The notes under the pieces were generated by a model. That model searched no databases. It was not told the DNA's origin and saw only the letters and a program-made list of their open reading frames with translations. From Trichothecium roseum (lineage: Eukaryota; Ascomycota; Sordariomycetes; Hypocreales), in the NCBI GenBank assembly GCA_026184415.1, contig CM047940.1:5890001-5954000 (forward strand): 64,000 nt of DNA, given 5' to 3'. Numbering within the stretch: the stretch's first letter is position 1; every line of letters begins with the position of its first letter. Shown piece after piece: positions 43,368 through 54,974 of the stretch. The translations under genes were made by a program, and so were the position numbers.

Positions 43368-45757
43368 ATTGATTCCTCGTAGTGATCCGTCGACGGCTTT
43401 GTAATTCGTGCTTTTTTACTGTGCCACTGTGCCACCTGTGCCACTATACTCTTGTACTCTCGCAAGGGGGTAAGGGAATTGGGCTAACGCACGTTTTCCT
43501 TGTTCGTCGCTACTTGCGGGCAAGGGGGGTTGGGGAAGCACGCGCGCGCGTGTGTGTGTACGAATAACGAATGACGAATAACGAATGACAGATTTACGGC
43601 GTAGGCAAGAACTCTCGGAAACCCAGATCTTCGGGCAGCGCTGCGCATATGTACTATATAAATGGCAATAGACAACGACACGGCTGGTTCAGGGTCCACG
43701 TGTGCTCCACGTGGATCTCTTCTTCCGGTGTCTTCTCCGGCCATCGCCATCGAGACGACCCGTGTGCCGTCGCCCGTCGGTGAAGGGGAGCGAAGGAAAT
43801 GGGGGCGGAAACACCAGGCCGACGGAAGCTCAATGCTGAGTTTAGGCGCCTTGAGCGCCTTTCCCGGTGAAAAAGGCCCTTACCATGGTGTTGTTTTGGT
43901 CCGAATAGACGAGTTATGCTCCCTCCGTATTCCGTGCTCCGTACTACATAGCATGTAGGCTGACTGTTTGTTAATAGGTAGTACTCCGTACGTAGTACTA
44001 GCTGTAACATAGGCGCGTGCTCCATACTCCGTAGCCTCGTGCGAAGACCAGGAGGCCCATGCGAAAGGGCTCTCGGAGGCCTGAGGCATTAATAAGAAAA
44101 GGCGAGAGAGAGGCCGGCTGGTCTGAGGCTGATGCGACTGCCGGCAAACATGGCAGCACCTAGGTAGCCACATAGTGCAGTACGGAGTACATAGTGCAGT
44201 ACTATTAAGGACTACTACGGAGCAGTAATTCCCCGTTCCCGCGACAAGATCCAAATGCGGAAATGAAGGAACAGTGATCCCCGTGCCCGGGCCCCTGGGC
44301 GACCTCTCCTCGACGAGGCAAGGCAATAGGAAAGAAGTGTGCGGATTGTGGAAATCTGGTGGTAGTACTCCGTAGTAGACTGTAGTACTCCGTAGTGCGC
44401 CGCCATCTTGCGAGACCCGGCATGGATGGGCCTTTGTGCAGTCTTCCTGCAGTCGTCCTGCAGTGCAGTGTGTGCCTTCGTCCCCACCCCCAACACACAC
44501 CAGTTCCCTCTCGATGCTGGTTTCAACGAAATCTCTTCCTTTCTCAGATGAACAAGAGATGCTGGATCTGCATGTCACTCAATGGGGTAACCCTGAGATG
44601 GGGGCCTTTTGACGCCGCACGCCGCCAATTGGTACCATGGATCCGCGCTATCGGTTGTCAGGGGTTCCCTCTCTTTTTTTTCTTTCTTTTTTTCTTTTCT
44701 TCATCCTTCTTTCTTCTTGCGTTGTTGTCTTTCTGCCCGCGTAGGTACTACTCCGTGCTCCGTATTTTCCCCTCTTGGCTTTCCTGTCATCCAGTTTCAA
44801 GGCCCGGCAGTCAAGGCTGGATACGGCGTAAACCATCCCTGGGATCCTGGATGGAGGGGAGCGTTGTACCGATTACTCCGTGCAAGGTCGCTTAGACAAG
44901 TCGAGTAATTTAAGCACCAGCTCCTCTTCCCTCTCTCCCCCCTCCCTTCCCGACTCGGATAGATGAAAGCCAAGATGCATCCCCAGTCACTCCCCTCAAC
45001 TCTCAGTTCTTCTAGCCGTCATGCATCTATTGCCTTGTTGCCCATTGGCACGACTATCCGCACGCTCTCTCTGTACCGAGTATTCCGTATGCCGCTGTAG
45101 GATTGTGTACAATTAGCGTAACAATCAGAGAATGTCCTTTTGACGTAATTATCCTAAATTCCGATCACCACTTTTTTTAAACGACCTTTTCAGCCGAAGG
45201 AAGGGCCCTAAGAAGCTTCATTCTTTCGTCGAGCGCAAGAGAGCAGAAGAAAAATTGGAAACCTTGCGACCGTCCCGTGATAGCAACCATGCTTAGTCCC
45301 TAAACCCGACCCCGTTCCTTGACAGGGGGCTAGGGGAGCAGGGACCTCACGCCCCGCATGATCGGTCCCAGGACTTTAGCTGATCATTGCCTCTCCTGGG
45401 ATAGATGAGTTTAATGTTTGCCTAGTAGGCCAGCAGCAACAGGAAAAAAAGGAACCATGGGGGTTGATGCTTCCTCGGGTCGCATTCCAGAAAACTTTAT
45501 GCTTGCAGCTAGTACTTAGTAGTACCACGTACTCCGTACTGCATCCTCTTGCTTATTAGTTCATCTGTAGAGTGGTGGTGGTACTGCTGGTACACCGTAT
45601 ATTATTTCAAAGGGGGAAACCCCTCTTCATCGATGTCCCATCGATCTAGTTCGTTTCCCCATGCTTTGACTTGGATTCCATTTCCAACGTCTTCTTGGTC
45701 CCCAACCATTGTCCCCGGTACGTTGTACGTGCAGGCTCGCACTTACATGTCGTCAAG
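43368..45757. other. 2.4-kb intergenic region rich in octamers
   Basis: Two divergent genes flank it. Eight exact octamer copies occur (43982, 44025, 44182, 44366, 44386, 44749, 44874, 45530); the pair at 44366 and 44386 lies in a 20-bp tandem duplication. A 14-bp tandem motif (CGAATAACGAATGA) lies around 43560-43585, and a TATATAAAT element at about 43656. No gene supported. Confidence 0.55.
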
Positions 45758-47415
45758 ATGCCCGACTACTCCAGCTTCCCCATCACAAATGGCGTGAGGA
45801 CCTATCTGCCGGCTCCCGACGACTACGAGGTCAACTTCGACAACCCGAAGCAGCAGTTCGACCTGACTCTGTATCTCATAGTCGGCATCGGCAGCGTCCT
45901 GGCTTTTCTGTTCTTGTTTCAGCGGTTGTATACAAAGGTGGTGCTGTCCAAGGGATTGCAGCTGGAAGATTGTGAGTCAAGTCGCCTTGTGTCCCTCCTC
46001 GGGAAAAAAAGAATAATAAGAAAAGGGCCTTTTGCTGATTGAGTGAAAAGTTTTCCTGCTCCTATCATGGGTAGGTAAAGCGTTGCTAGACACAACTTAT
46101 GTGTAATATTTTGAGAGAGATGGGGCACTGACGAGTTGAAAAGGCTTGTTCGTGTATTGTCCAAGGTGTTACCATTTGTAAGTAGCCGCGTTGCCTGACC
46201 ATCCCCGAATCCTAGGTCTGACCATGGGATTTCTCAGGGTCTGTTGGTATCCACGGTAGAGGGGTTCACGCATGGGAACAACCCATCGAGAGATATGTGC
46301 AGTTTAGAATGGTGAGCCACATCGTCCCTTGGCCGTTGTTGAATTCGCCGTTAACACGATCAATGTCGCCAGTCCGTGTACATAGGGGGTGCTATCTTCA
46401 TGCCCTGCGCGTCATTTGCCAAACTCGCCCTCCTGATCTTTTACCTTAGACTCTCCCCGCAGGTATGGTTCAGGTACGCCATCTGGGGTACCATCGGACT
46501 TATTGCTGGGTACTCTCCCGCCATTTTTCTCGCCCTGCTTTTCGCTTGTTCACCGGTCGAATCGTCCTGGCGAGTCGATGTAAAGGGCGAGTGCATCAAC
46601 ACGACAGCCCTCTTCATTGCCACTTGCGTCGTCAACATCCTGACCGACGTCATCATCTTCCTGCTGCCTATCCCGAGTAAGTTGAGAGAGAGGGGGACGT
46701 TCTTGGTGAGAAAAAAAAGAGTACAACTGTGTGCTGACCGATATCAAGCCGTCTGGGGTCTGCGTATGCCGCTGGCGCAGAAGCTAGGTGTCCTGGCTCT
46801 CTTTTCCGTGGGACTGATGTACGTATAGCACCCGCTTGCTGCCCCAAACCGATTTCCTGATAGATGTACAGCACCATTATTACCTCGGTCATTCGAGCGG
46901 CAATTCTTCCACAAATGTCTGGTGCGGATCAGAGCTGGGTAACGGCTTCGGCCAGTGTCTGGAGGTATGGTTCTTGGTTCCTTTTGATATTCCCTGTTTT
47001 TTCGGATACTGCAAGTCCGCTGAGAAGATGAGAATGCTAACCCCCGGATAGCCAGTTGGAATGCAATCTTCTCGTCATTTGCGGCACCATCCCGACACTC
47101 AAGAAATTCTTTCGCCACGTTTGCCCCAAGATTTTAGGCTCAACTTGGACCTCGGGCAAAAACCAATCGCCTAATCCATCGGGTTCCAAGATCCGCAGCC
47201 ACAGCTATCGCAAACGCAACAAGTATGCTCAGTTCGAGGTAGATGGTGACACCGATTTCGTCATGACCCAGTGGGATGTCAAGGAGTCGCAGGCTGCTCA
47301 GGGCGTCACCCAGACCACCGTCGTCGTCGGCGGCGAATCACGGTCCAAGAGCGACGACGACAGCAGCGAAAAGGGAATCATGGAGAGGCGCTCGGTCGTC
47401 GTGGAACGGGAGTAA
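45758..47415 (+). CDS. PTH11-like seven-helix membrane protein (rhodopsin domain, fungal)
   Basis: Members of this large ascomycete family sit in the plasma membrane; PTH11 itself senses surfaces before host entry. Exons I can support: 45758-45971, 46238-46311, 46373-46676, 46749-46818, 46872-46964 and 47052-47415, joining in frame to 372 residues. Exon 1 gives the extracellular N-terminus, helix 1 (LTLYLIVGIGSVLAFLFLF) and LQLED. Later exons give HGRGVHAWEQP, four clear helices, SPVESSW and KGECINTTALF, and the conserved NILTDVIIFLLPIPTVWGL. The last exon is a soluble Ser/Asp/Lys tail of about 100 residues. Helix 2, expected right after LQLED, is not found in the 266 nt between exons 1 and 2; a direct splice gives an in-frame Trp but skips the helix. 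The gene may be a shortened or damaged receptor, or an exon escaped me. Confidence 0.72.
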
Positions 47416-49183
47416 ACGAATGGGCCGGAAGGGATAGATAAAAGTGAACATGTTTTGTACTATATAACGACGCCATGGCTGGTCCAAATCCTAATACTCA
47501 AAGCGATGCATCTATCGCCATGCACACGATATATCTCATCTCATCTCGTGATGCCCCGTTGACGGCTCGCGATTTCATCTTGTGGTTCTTGTCGTAGGCC
47601 TACATCCGCCGTATCTCGGGCTTTGCGTTGCGTAGTTGGCGATCGTACTCCGTACAGCTGTGTGCTATACCGTTATACGTGGTCAGTCGCATCGCTAATC
47701 TTGGCAGACCTAAAGCGGTAGGTGTCTCCAACCGAGACCGCTGCATGACTTTGGCGACTGGGCCTGTCAATAAAAGTTTCAGCATACGATAGCATAGCTT
47801 GATATAGGGGTTTCCGCAAGCTTCCGATGTGCGTCTGGGGTGCCGACGCCCTGGTTGAATATCTGCCCGAGGATCTCTCCGTGGATAGTCTGTATTTTCC
47901 GCAATTGATGGACCCCAGTACTCTGCGCGCAGGGTTCGCAGGTATGTTCCCACAAGGAGAGAAGTGGAACACTACTTTGGCGAGTCGTTGGCAAGTTCAC
48001 CGTGCATCTCTGGCAAGTTCACCATGTATCTCCGGCAACAATGCATGTATAAGGTTGATAGAACAACGTACTCCGTAGATGGTCCGATTTGGTGCTTGCT
48101 GGAACAAAGCGAAAACGGCAAAGTCAAGACACGACATGAATCTGGCTCTGATGTGCATGTCAACACAAGCAGAAAGGAGTTGATTGACTTGCCTATCGCG
48201 AAACATCCTCTCCCCTTTCCCGTTTCCATCATCAGGAGGGCAGTTGCTATAGTATATTTCAGTCGGTGTGGTGATGGCGTAAGATTGTCTGCTGTGGCGA
48301 GGATAAGCGATCCGTACGATATGAAGTGTATCCATGTATTTGGTTATTTTTAGAGGCAGGCGCTGTCTAACACTACCTGTAGCCGCTCTCGCGTACCTAT
48401 TCATCTGTTCGCGGGTAGCTCCTTCTTCGCTTAATGCTGGGCAGGTGCCCCTCGTTTATACTTCCCTATTTGGGGCGTGATTCCTTCCTTTTATCGAATC
48501 GAGGGTATTCGCATAGGAAGGCACGATGCCAAGTTGACGCACGGGTGGCCAAAGACGGTCAGCCTCGGTACAGTACAGCTACTTAGCAAGCAGCAGCAGC
48601 CATACCGTACCTAATTGTACTCCGTACTAGTGACTTCATTACCCTGATGCAATGACGAAACTCGTACCACAGCATTACTAAGTATTGTGCCATGCCCAAG
48701 GAACGCATGATACGACAGGCACGCATCGTCTTGTTTATCATCATACGCTCAAGCACTTTGCTTGCGCAGGCGCATCAAAGTTCCATCCATGTCACTTTCC
48801 ATGAAGGAACACCTAAAGCGTTTGAAATTGATGTTTGTACTACTAGCAGTCACATGCTTGCAATGACGTTACACCTTTCACCTCCTTCTCTAGCTGGTAA
48901 TCGTGAACTCTAAGTCCTCCATCGTAGTCGCCAGTCTCGAGACTCGTTATAAAGCATCTTTAATATCTACGCCCGGTTGATTGTGGACAGTAAAATAGAA
49001 AACCAGGGCCCGATATTGGGGTCAGTTGAGCCCTACATACTGTGGCACCGATCAAAGGCGTCGGCAACCTGATTTCAACGGAGCCACGCAAGATGAATGT
49101 TCAGATTAAGCAAAAAAAGTATGTACAATTGGTATTCTATGTCTTGGTAGCTGCTAGCATCTTGCTCTTATGAAAAGAGCTTA
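47416..49183. other. 1.8-kb intergenic region
   Basis: Convergent gap between the PTH11-like and esterase genes. It contains a 22-bp tandem duplication (47989-48032) and octamer copies at 47646, 48069 and 48618. A few open frames of about 100 codons have no protein-like features. Confidence 0.5.
47989..48032. repeat. 22-bp tandem duplication with two transitions
   Basis: TGGCAAGTTCACC... occurs twice head to tail (47989-48010, 48011-48032). The copies differ only by G/A and C/T changes. Confidence 0.9.
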
Positions 49184-50137
49184 CTAAGGCAGGCTGTGGC
49201 TTCGCAGGAAGTCAAGAATGACTGGGGAGATGTAGTACTGGGAGCCGGGGCCAAGGAAGCTGTGGTCGTGCCCTTCGAGCTTGATGTGTCGGAGCAAATC
49301 GGAGCCCCCGGGGCAGGTCCAATCCTCCTGCGAGACACCGTTGCCGAGGTCCTTGGTGGAAGAACCAGAGCAGTTGTTACGCCTCGACCAGCGGGAGAAC
49401 CATTCGGGAATGGCCGGCAGAGGCCCGCCGCGACCGTCACCGCCTTCATAGGGGATGGTCGGGTCTGCGGTGCCGTGCGTCTCCATCATGGGCAGCGGGG
49501 AGCGGGCTGGCGTGCAGGTGTCATCTCCCGTCACATCAGTGTAGAGAGCGGCAGCCGTGGGAGCAAAAGCGGCAAACTGGCCACCGTGCCCGGGCGAGCA
49601 GGCTAGAGTGCCTACAAAACCACCACCATTGGACTGGCCAGTGGCATAGACACGCGACTCGTCAACGCAGTAGTTGTCCTTGATCCTGTTGACCAGATCC
49701 GTGGTGAACACCTTGTCGCTGACTCCGGGTTCCGCGTACGTTGGCCCTTGCCAGTTACCCTGATCCAATTAGCTTTCTGAGACCGTGTCTAACGTGGGAA
49801 AAATAGTATTCACATTGATGCCGGCGGGGTAGACGGTGATCATGTCGGGGTTGATGTCCTCGTCTGAAAAGTGAGACTCGCTCTCGAATCCCGCGGGGTT
49901 GCCACCGGAGCCATGGTAGGCGATGAGCAGAGGCTGAGGGTTATCGACGCTGTAGCCAGAGGGCAGATGGATACGATAGGTCCTGGTTCCTCCGTTGCTC
50001 TCGAAGCTGAACTCGCGAGATTCGCCGATGAAGTTATGCGGTGTACCACAACCGCCCGATGCACGACGAACCGGGCCAGCATTGGCGAGCTGCAGGAGAG
50101 CAAGCGCCGATCCGGCGAGGGACAGAGAAGAGACCAT
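49184..50137 (-). CDS. Secreted CE1-type esterase (feruloyl esterase / LpqC-like)
   Basis: An alpha/beta hydrolase of the CE1/esterase-PHB-depolymerase type; fungal members remove ferulic acid or acetyl groups from xylan. Exons 50137-49814 and 49759-49184 give 299 residues; the 54-nt intron is in phase 0. Residues 1-20 are a signal peptide (MVSSLSLAGSALALLQLANA). The oxyanion-hole motif is AYHGSGGNP. The nucleophile is Ser151 in GQSNGGG, the acid is Asp207 in HGTADPTIPY, and the His is 272 or 274 in GHDHSF. Cys residues (GGCGTP, DNYCVDE, LACSP, DTCTP, NNCSG, WTCPG) point to disulphides. No carbohydrate-binding module follows. An octamer copy sits just upstream of the start codon at 50141-50148. 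It fits the hemicellulose theme set by the GH43 gene 20 kb away. Substrate is inferred, not shown. Confidence 0.9.
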
Positions 50138-51833
50138 TGTTACTCCGTACTGCTGTGGTATTGTCGAGTTGGTTCCGTTTGCGATTAGAGGGAAGGGTAT
50201 AGGTCGGCTTTAAGTAGTTTCAGGAAGACCGACGCTCCCCGATGGATACGTTTGGCCAGCTGACAGGACGCTGGTTTGAATAATCCGTACGCAAGACAAA
50301 TACGCGTTGTAACCCTCGAATGCGCTCTTGGACGGGACAGGCGATTTTCTGGCCCCGCCGACGCTCACGGCGCTCCGGGACCGAATGCTCGTGTTTTGGA
50401 GCGGCTTACGGCAAAGCAAGCTTACGGGGCTACGAGTAACGATGTTAGTGGCTCTCCTTTTCCTAGTTGATGGGGCTCCAAGACCCTCAATTGTCTTGGA
50501 GCCACGGCAATTTCTGGAAGGAGACCATCTGCGGAGAATTGGGCAAGTCCCGCGCCCCGATAAATCGAATCGGCCAATGCTTAGCGTGGTGCTACGCCGA
50601 CTACGCCGACTACGCCGTCGAATTTGAGGCAGGTCCTGGCAGGACGAGGCCCTCCCCGGGGCGTATTTACGGAGCACTGCTGTGCGGATGTTACACTGCA
50701 TTCAAAATTGAGAGGCCGAGATGGGTCGGGTGGAAGCCGGAACTGTAGACGGAGTACTCCGTCCTCCATACGTGCTTTGGTAACAGGTCCAGCATAAGCT
50801 GTAGATCGATCCTGTCAGACGCCAGACGCCAGATGCCAGATGCATCGTTTATGTATAGGACCGAGATGGTCTGGGACCAAGCTCAATCAGATTTACTGCC
50901 ATGCACCTAGCCAGGTTCGGACTCGGCTGCGGGCTTTCAAGCCCCGTCCATGTCCGGTCGACGACTAGACACTGACCATTAAACAGGAAACACATCGAAC
51001 GGTCGCAACCTGATCCCTTTTTCAGATACATAGGGGGCCTCTTTGGGGGTTTTGTCGTGGAGCTTGGGTAGCCTGGAAGGACTCGGTAATTCAGAGGGGA
51101 CGGGAGGCCGAAGCAGCATGGAGGGTACAAAGGCCGGAGACACGCCGGGAAGGAAAATTCATGAAGATTACTATAAATGGTAAAGAGGATCTAACATGGC
51201 AGCAGCCTGTTGGGGTCTCGAGGATCTGGCAGCCCGGATCGGCCTTACAAACGCTATACCATTCTCCGCTATTAAATACTACTACTAGTGCTCAAATAGT
51301 ACCCTGGCCGTAGCCCAGATGTATGGCATTGCTCGCTTTGCCGTGGGATTCAAGTTATACACTGGGCCAGGGCATGGTGCAGTAAAGTAGTAAGGCTGGC
51401 TAGTCCTTGGCATATGATTTGGACGGGACACCATGACACCCCTTATCCCCTGTAGCAAATACTGTAGAGTAGTCGGTACGAATTTTACCCCGCGATGCAT
51501 TCTACTCAGATCCCCGACGTCATCTCAGCAGCCACCTGCTTGACATCAGCGATGTAGATTCGTAGAGGCACACTCTCATCACGGAAAAGAAAGAAGGGGC
51601 GGAAGAAAGTGAAGAAGGGGGAAAGGATGTACGTGCGGCTTATCGTGTTATTCTTCATCTGAGCATGAAGCTCTCTCGTAGCATGGAACACGGCGACAAT
51701 ATGGGAAATCCCACGATTTACGAAAAGGGGGGGAGGAGGAGGGGGGTTCTTTTTCTTCTTCTTATTTTTCTCATTTCTCTATCTCTATCTCTCTACATCT
51801 CCATCGCGTCTCCCGTCTTGTCCCGCATCCTTC
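50138..51833. other. 1.7-kb intergenic region
   Basis: No gene supported. It contains the esterase promoter, octamers at 50141, 50749 and 50755 and a perfect 16-bp palindrome. Confidence 0.5.
50748..50763. repeat. Perfect 16-bp palindrome of two overlapping octamers
   Basis: GACGGAGTACTCCGTC is its own reverse complement and has the form CGG-N6-CCG. Confidence 0.95.
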
Positions 51834-52245
51834 TCAAACCGTGACAATCTTGAAGTTGTCCTCGGTCTTCTTGCCGTCGGCGGTGGCCTCGACGTCAACT
51901 TTGACCCAGATTTCGCATCCGTGCTTGGGGTAGTAGGTGAGGAGGCCGTTGACGGCCTCGAGGCGCAGGCCGAGGCGGAGGGTGTCCTTGATGTTGCCGT
52001 TGATGACGCCCAGGTCGGTGCCGAGGATGGTGTGGCGGGCGAAGATTTTGTAGTCTTCTGGGTCGATAAAGAAGGTGACCTGTGGTCGATCAGGAGGGGT
52101 AGAATAATTAGCAAGTAGAAGAAGAAGACCAAGAGGAAAAGGAAGAGTAACGTACCGAAATATCATCTTTGCTCCAGTTGTGCGTGTAATGGGCCTCCTC
52201 GTCATCTGGGAGGGTGGCGGTGGCGGGGTCTTCGGTTGAGTACAT
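51834..52245 (-). CDS. Small uncharacterised fungal protein, 111 aa
   Basis: Exons 52245-52156 and 52079-51834 join in phase 0 across a 76-nt GT-AG intron. The first 30 residues are acidic with an HYTHNW segment. The rest reads as a compact beta-rich domain with VTFFIDPEDYKIF, GTDLGVINGN and a closing WVKVDVEA. No signal peptide, membrane helix or catalytic motif is visible. I believe this is a real gene because the second exon has strong codon bias and a clean splice from a plausible first exon, but I do not recognise the family. It might be a lipid-binding or ligand-binding fold. It stands alone between two gaps, transcribed from the minus strand. Confidence 0.68.
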
Positions 52246-52849
52246 GGGGGGGGAGAGCACCACGAAGTCCCGGCTTGTCCACGTCTTTACTACTAGTCAA
52301 TGCTACTGTTACGTCACTTGTCTGATTCCTCCTCTTTTTCTGCTTTCCGGATTGTTTTGTTCTTTGCTCTTGTTTCTTCTTGTTCGTTGTCGTTGTCGTC
52401 GTCACTATGTTACACGACTATAACCCTCTGTCTCATCCCACCCCCACTTGATGGTGGATGCACCATAGAGCCAGGGAGGGGAAAGTGATACATACGGAGT
52501 ACATGGGAACGAACTAACCAACGACGGCCCAGCATTTCTTTTCGTAATCAATCTATAGTCTCCTTTTTTATTCCTCTGTGTCTCTTTTCTCTGTCCCTCG
52601 CATAATGGGCCCATGTATACGTTTTCTTCAGAACCTGTCATGTGCTCCGATTTTGACCGAGTTGTCGGTGAGGTGATGGAAGTGTTAAAGGTTTCTCTAT
52701 AGTGGAATAGGAGAATGTGAGGGGGGAAGAATAAGGGGAGGGGGTCAGTGGGGTCGTAATCGCTTTGGTAAGCGGACCAGACGTTATCATCCTTTTGCTC
52801 GAACCAAACAGCGGGTGCTTTCGCAGTTTGTTAATATGAGGTTTATTGC

Positions 52850-52852
<3 letters not shown>

Positions 52853-52924
<72 letters not shown>
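52853..52924. repeat. Compound (TA)n-(TG)n microsatellite
   Basis: About 32 nt of TA followed by CATA and about 36 nt of TG. Length likely to vary between strains. Confidence 0.95.
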
Positions 52925-52926
<2 letters not shown>

Positions 52927-53162
52927 CATTGAGGTAAGGAGTGAGTTGAATTATATACATATGGTTTTCTAATATATAAGTTAAATTAGGACACGATGAA
53001 AAAACCGAATGTCTATTTAATAATATCTTTTCTTTTAAAGGAAAGTAGAGATTGCGAGTAGATAGATTTATGATTGTGAGGCGAGTTATTATGGTATCTT
53101 GGTTAAGAGAGTTCTCGAATGCACTCTCCCCCTTTATCCCTTTATATATACATGTTGCGTTA

Positions 53163-53186
53163 GGGGGGGGGGGGGGGGGGGGGGGG
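53163..53186. repeat. Poly-G run, 24 nt
   Basis: The longest homopolymer in the window. Confidence 0.95.
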
Positions 53187-53970
53187 AGATGGCATAGCTT
53201 GCTCGTCAGCCTCATGCTGTATTATCTCGTTGTCTACGTCGTGTTGTTGTGCGCCGAAGGTATTCCCATTCTTTTCGGCCGGCGACGCTGACGAGCCTCC
53301 TCCCCGTAATCCCGGACATGAATCTGATCAAGGAAGAACTGTCACTCGGCCCTCGGGCATCTAGAACGCAGCTTGGAGACGCGGGACAGACTTGATAACC
53401 TGATACCATCTGATGATGGAAGTTCTTCATGATGTGCATGCCCTGTTATTATCCAGCATCCCCGCGTACTGGACTACTCTACTACCACGACTACTACTAC
53501 TGGTCCCATTAGGTGAGGCTGTCCAACACTGATCAAAAGCTTTATTCAAATAAATATACTCCGTATATATATATATATATATAGGTGTGTCCGTGTGTCC
53601 CACTTACCTCTGCCCGTAAACTCCCTCGACCCCGCCACGTCACTTCCAGTCAGATGGACAAACGAGGGGAACCTCTCTGTCGGCATCGCCATACTAGCAG
53701 GATACCGGGCTAAGCCCGCCACGGAAGCAGCACCCGGCCGAGTCCCGCCGTTTTCCCCCAAAGCTGACAAAGGTTGAGGGTCCAAGATGTCGTCGGTATC
53801 CCGATTAGGTCCCAGTATGAGGGTCCTGCGGTGCGCGTTGATGAAATGCGAACCGCCTTTTTGCCCTCACGTAAAAAGCCCCCCTTCCCCTCCCCTAATC
53901 CAGCAAAAAAAGTTGAGGACAGTACCATCATGTACTACCGCGTAGCCACGTAGACAAGCTCATCCTCAGC

Positions 53971-54507
53971 CTAAGCGGCGAGATCCTTCTCCATCTCGAC
54001 AAAGCACAGGTCCTTGGGCAGATCCAGCATGGGAAAGGCCTCGATGGGGAAGGGCGACGTCTCGCCCGTCTCCCGGTACCCGCAGCGCCCGTACCAGGCG
54101 ATTAGCTCCCGCCGGGTGGACACGGCGTTGAGCCCGGCCTTCCCGGCGCCCCACGTCCGGCGGCCGTAGTCCTCGGCGTGGGCGAGCACCTTGCGCCCCG
54201 CGCCGCCGCGCTGGTACCGCTGGTCGATGGACAGGAAGGCGAAGCGCGCCATGCCGTCGGCGCGGCGGAAGAAGGCGGCCACGCAGGCGACGCACTTGTC
54301 CGCCCCGGCGTCGGCGATAAGGACGTCGCTGTCCTCGCCGTTGATCTTGGCGACGATGGAGTCCAGGCTCATGGAGAAGTTTCGGCCCAGGGCCATGTCG
54401 GCCGTCCAGTCTTTGCGGCTGTCCTCGGAGCGGAAGGCCGCTTCGATGAGCTGCTGGAGCTGGGGCGCGTCCTCGGGGGTGGCGATGCGGAACTGGAGAG
54501 TAGACAT
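53971..54507 (-). CDS. GNAT-family N-acetyltransferase
   Basis: GNAT enzymes move an acetyl group from acetyl-CoA to an amine on a small molecule or protein. This intronless gene gives 178 residues, one GNAT domain. FRIATPEDAPQLQQLIEAAF is the usual first strand and helix. The acetyl-CoA pyrophosphate loop is QRYQRGGAGRKVL (about 96-108), matching the Q/R-x-x-G-x-G/A pattern. The C-terminal part, AVSTRRELIAWYGRCGYRETGE, is the typical 'N/S...FYxxxGF' segment of motif B. No signal peptide, so cytosolic. It resembles the uncharacterised acetyltransferases common in fungi rather than histone or ribosomal protein acetylases. Substrate unknown. There are about 465 bp to the next gene. Confidence 0.9.
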   Translation of the reverse strand: MSTLQFRIATPEDAPQLQQLIEAAFRSEDSRKDWTADMALGRNFSMSLDSIVAKINGEDSDVLIADAGADKCVACVAAFFRRADGMARFAFLSIDQRYQRGGAGRKVLAHAEDYGRRTWGAGKAGLNAVSTRRELIAWYGRCGYRETGETSPFPIEAFPMLDLPKDLCFVEMEKDLAA

Positions 54508-54974
54508 TGCGGTGCTGCTGAGTATTACGGGGGTTGTGTGGTGATTGTGTGGTAGTGGTGGTGCGGCTGTATGTGATGGATGATGTCGTGAAATACTGTG
54601 AAAGATGTCACCCAGAAAGAAATATTCGCAGACCTGTCAGACTTTCAGTCGCATTTATATAAAATCCCGACAACGAGAAATCGCATGTCATCCATGTCAA
54701 TTGTCGACGACATGTAATAACAAGGGCGTTGTTGACCACCAAGGGCGGGGTTCATCAACTGATCAATTATTCTATTCCTCAAAGGCGCCGGCGTGACAAT
54801 TGGCGAGTTTTGCTTACAAGGAAGAAAAGCAGAAGAAAAAAAATATCGCGCACATCGTATGGAGTACTCCGTACCTTTTGTTTACTTCTCTCGGCCTCCC
54901 ACGCGGATACTAACCAAAGTCCGAAAGGCGACAACAGTCAGAAACTACAGCTAATCCATCTCAAAGAGCGCATT
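54508..54974. other. Intergenic spacer
   Basis: A 467-bp gap with the acetyltransferase promoter and the 3' flank of the Dal5-like gene. One octamer copy at 54865. Confidence 0.5.

Larger units (their letters stand above)
52246..53970. other. 1.7-kb intergenic region with microsatellites
   Basis: No gene supported. It contains a compound TA/TG microsatellite (52853-52924), a 24-nt poly-G run (53163-53186), a TA run at about 53564-53582, and octamers at 52494 and 53557. Confidence 0.6.
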
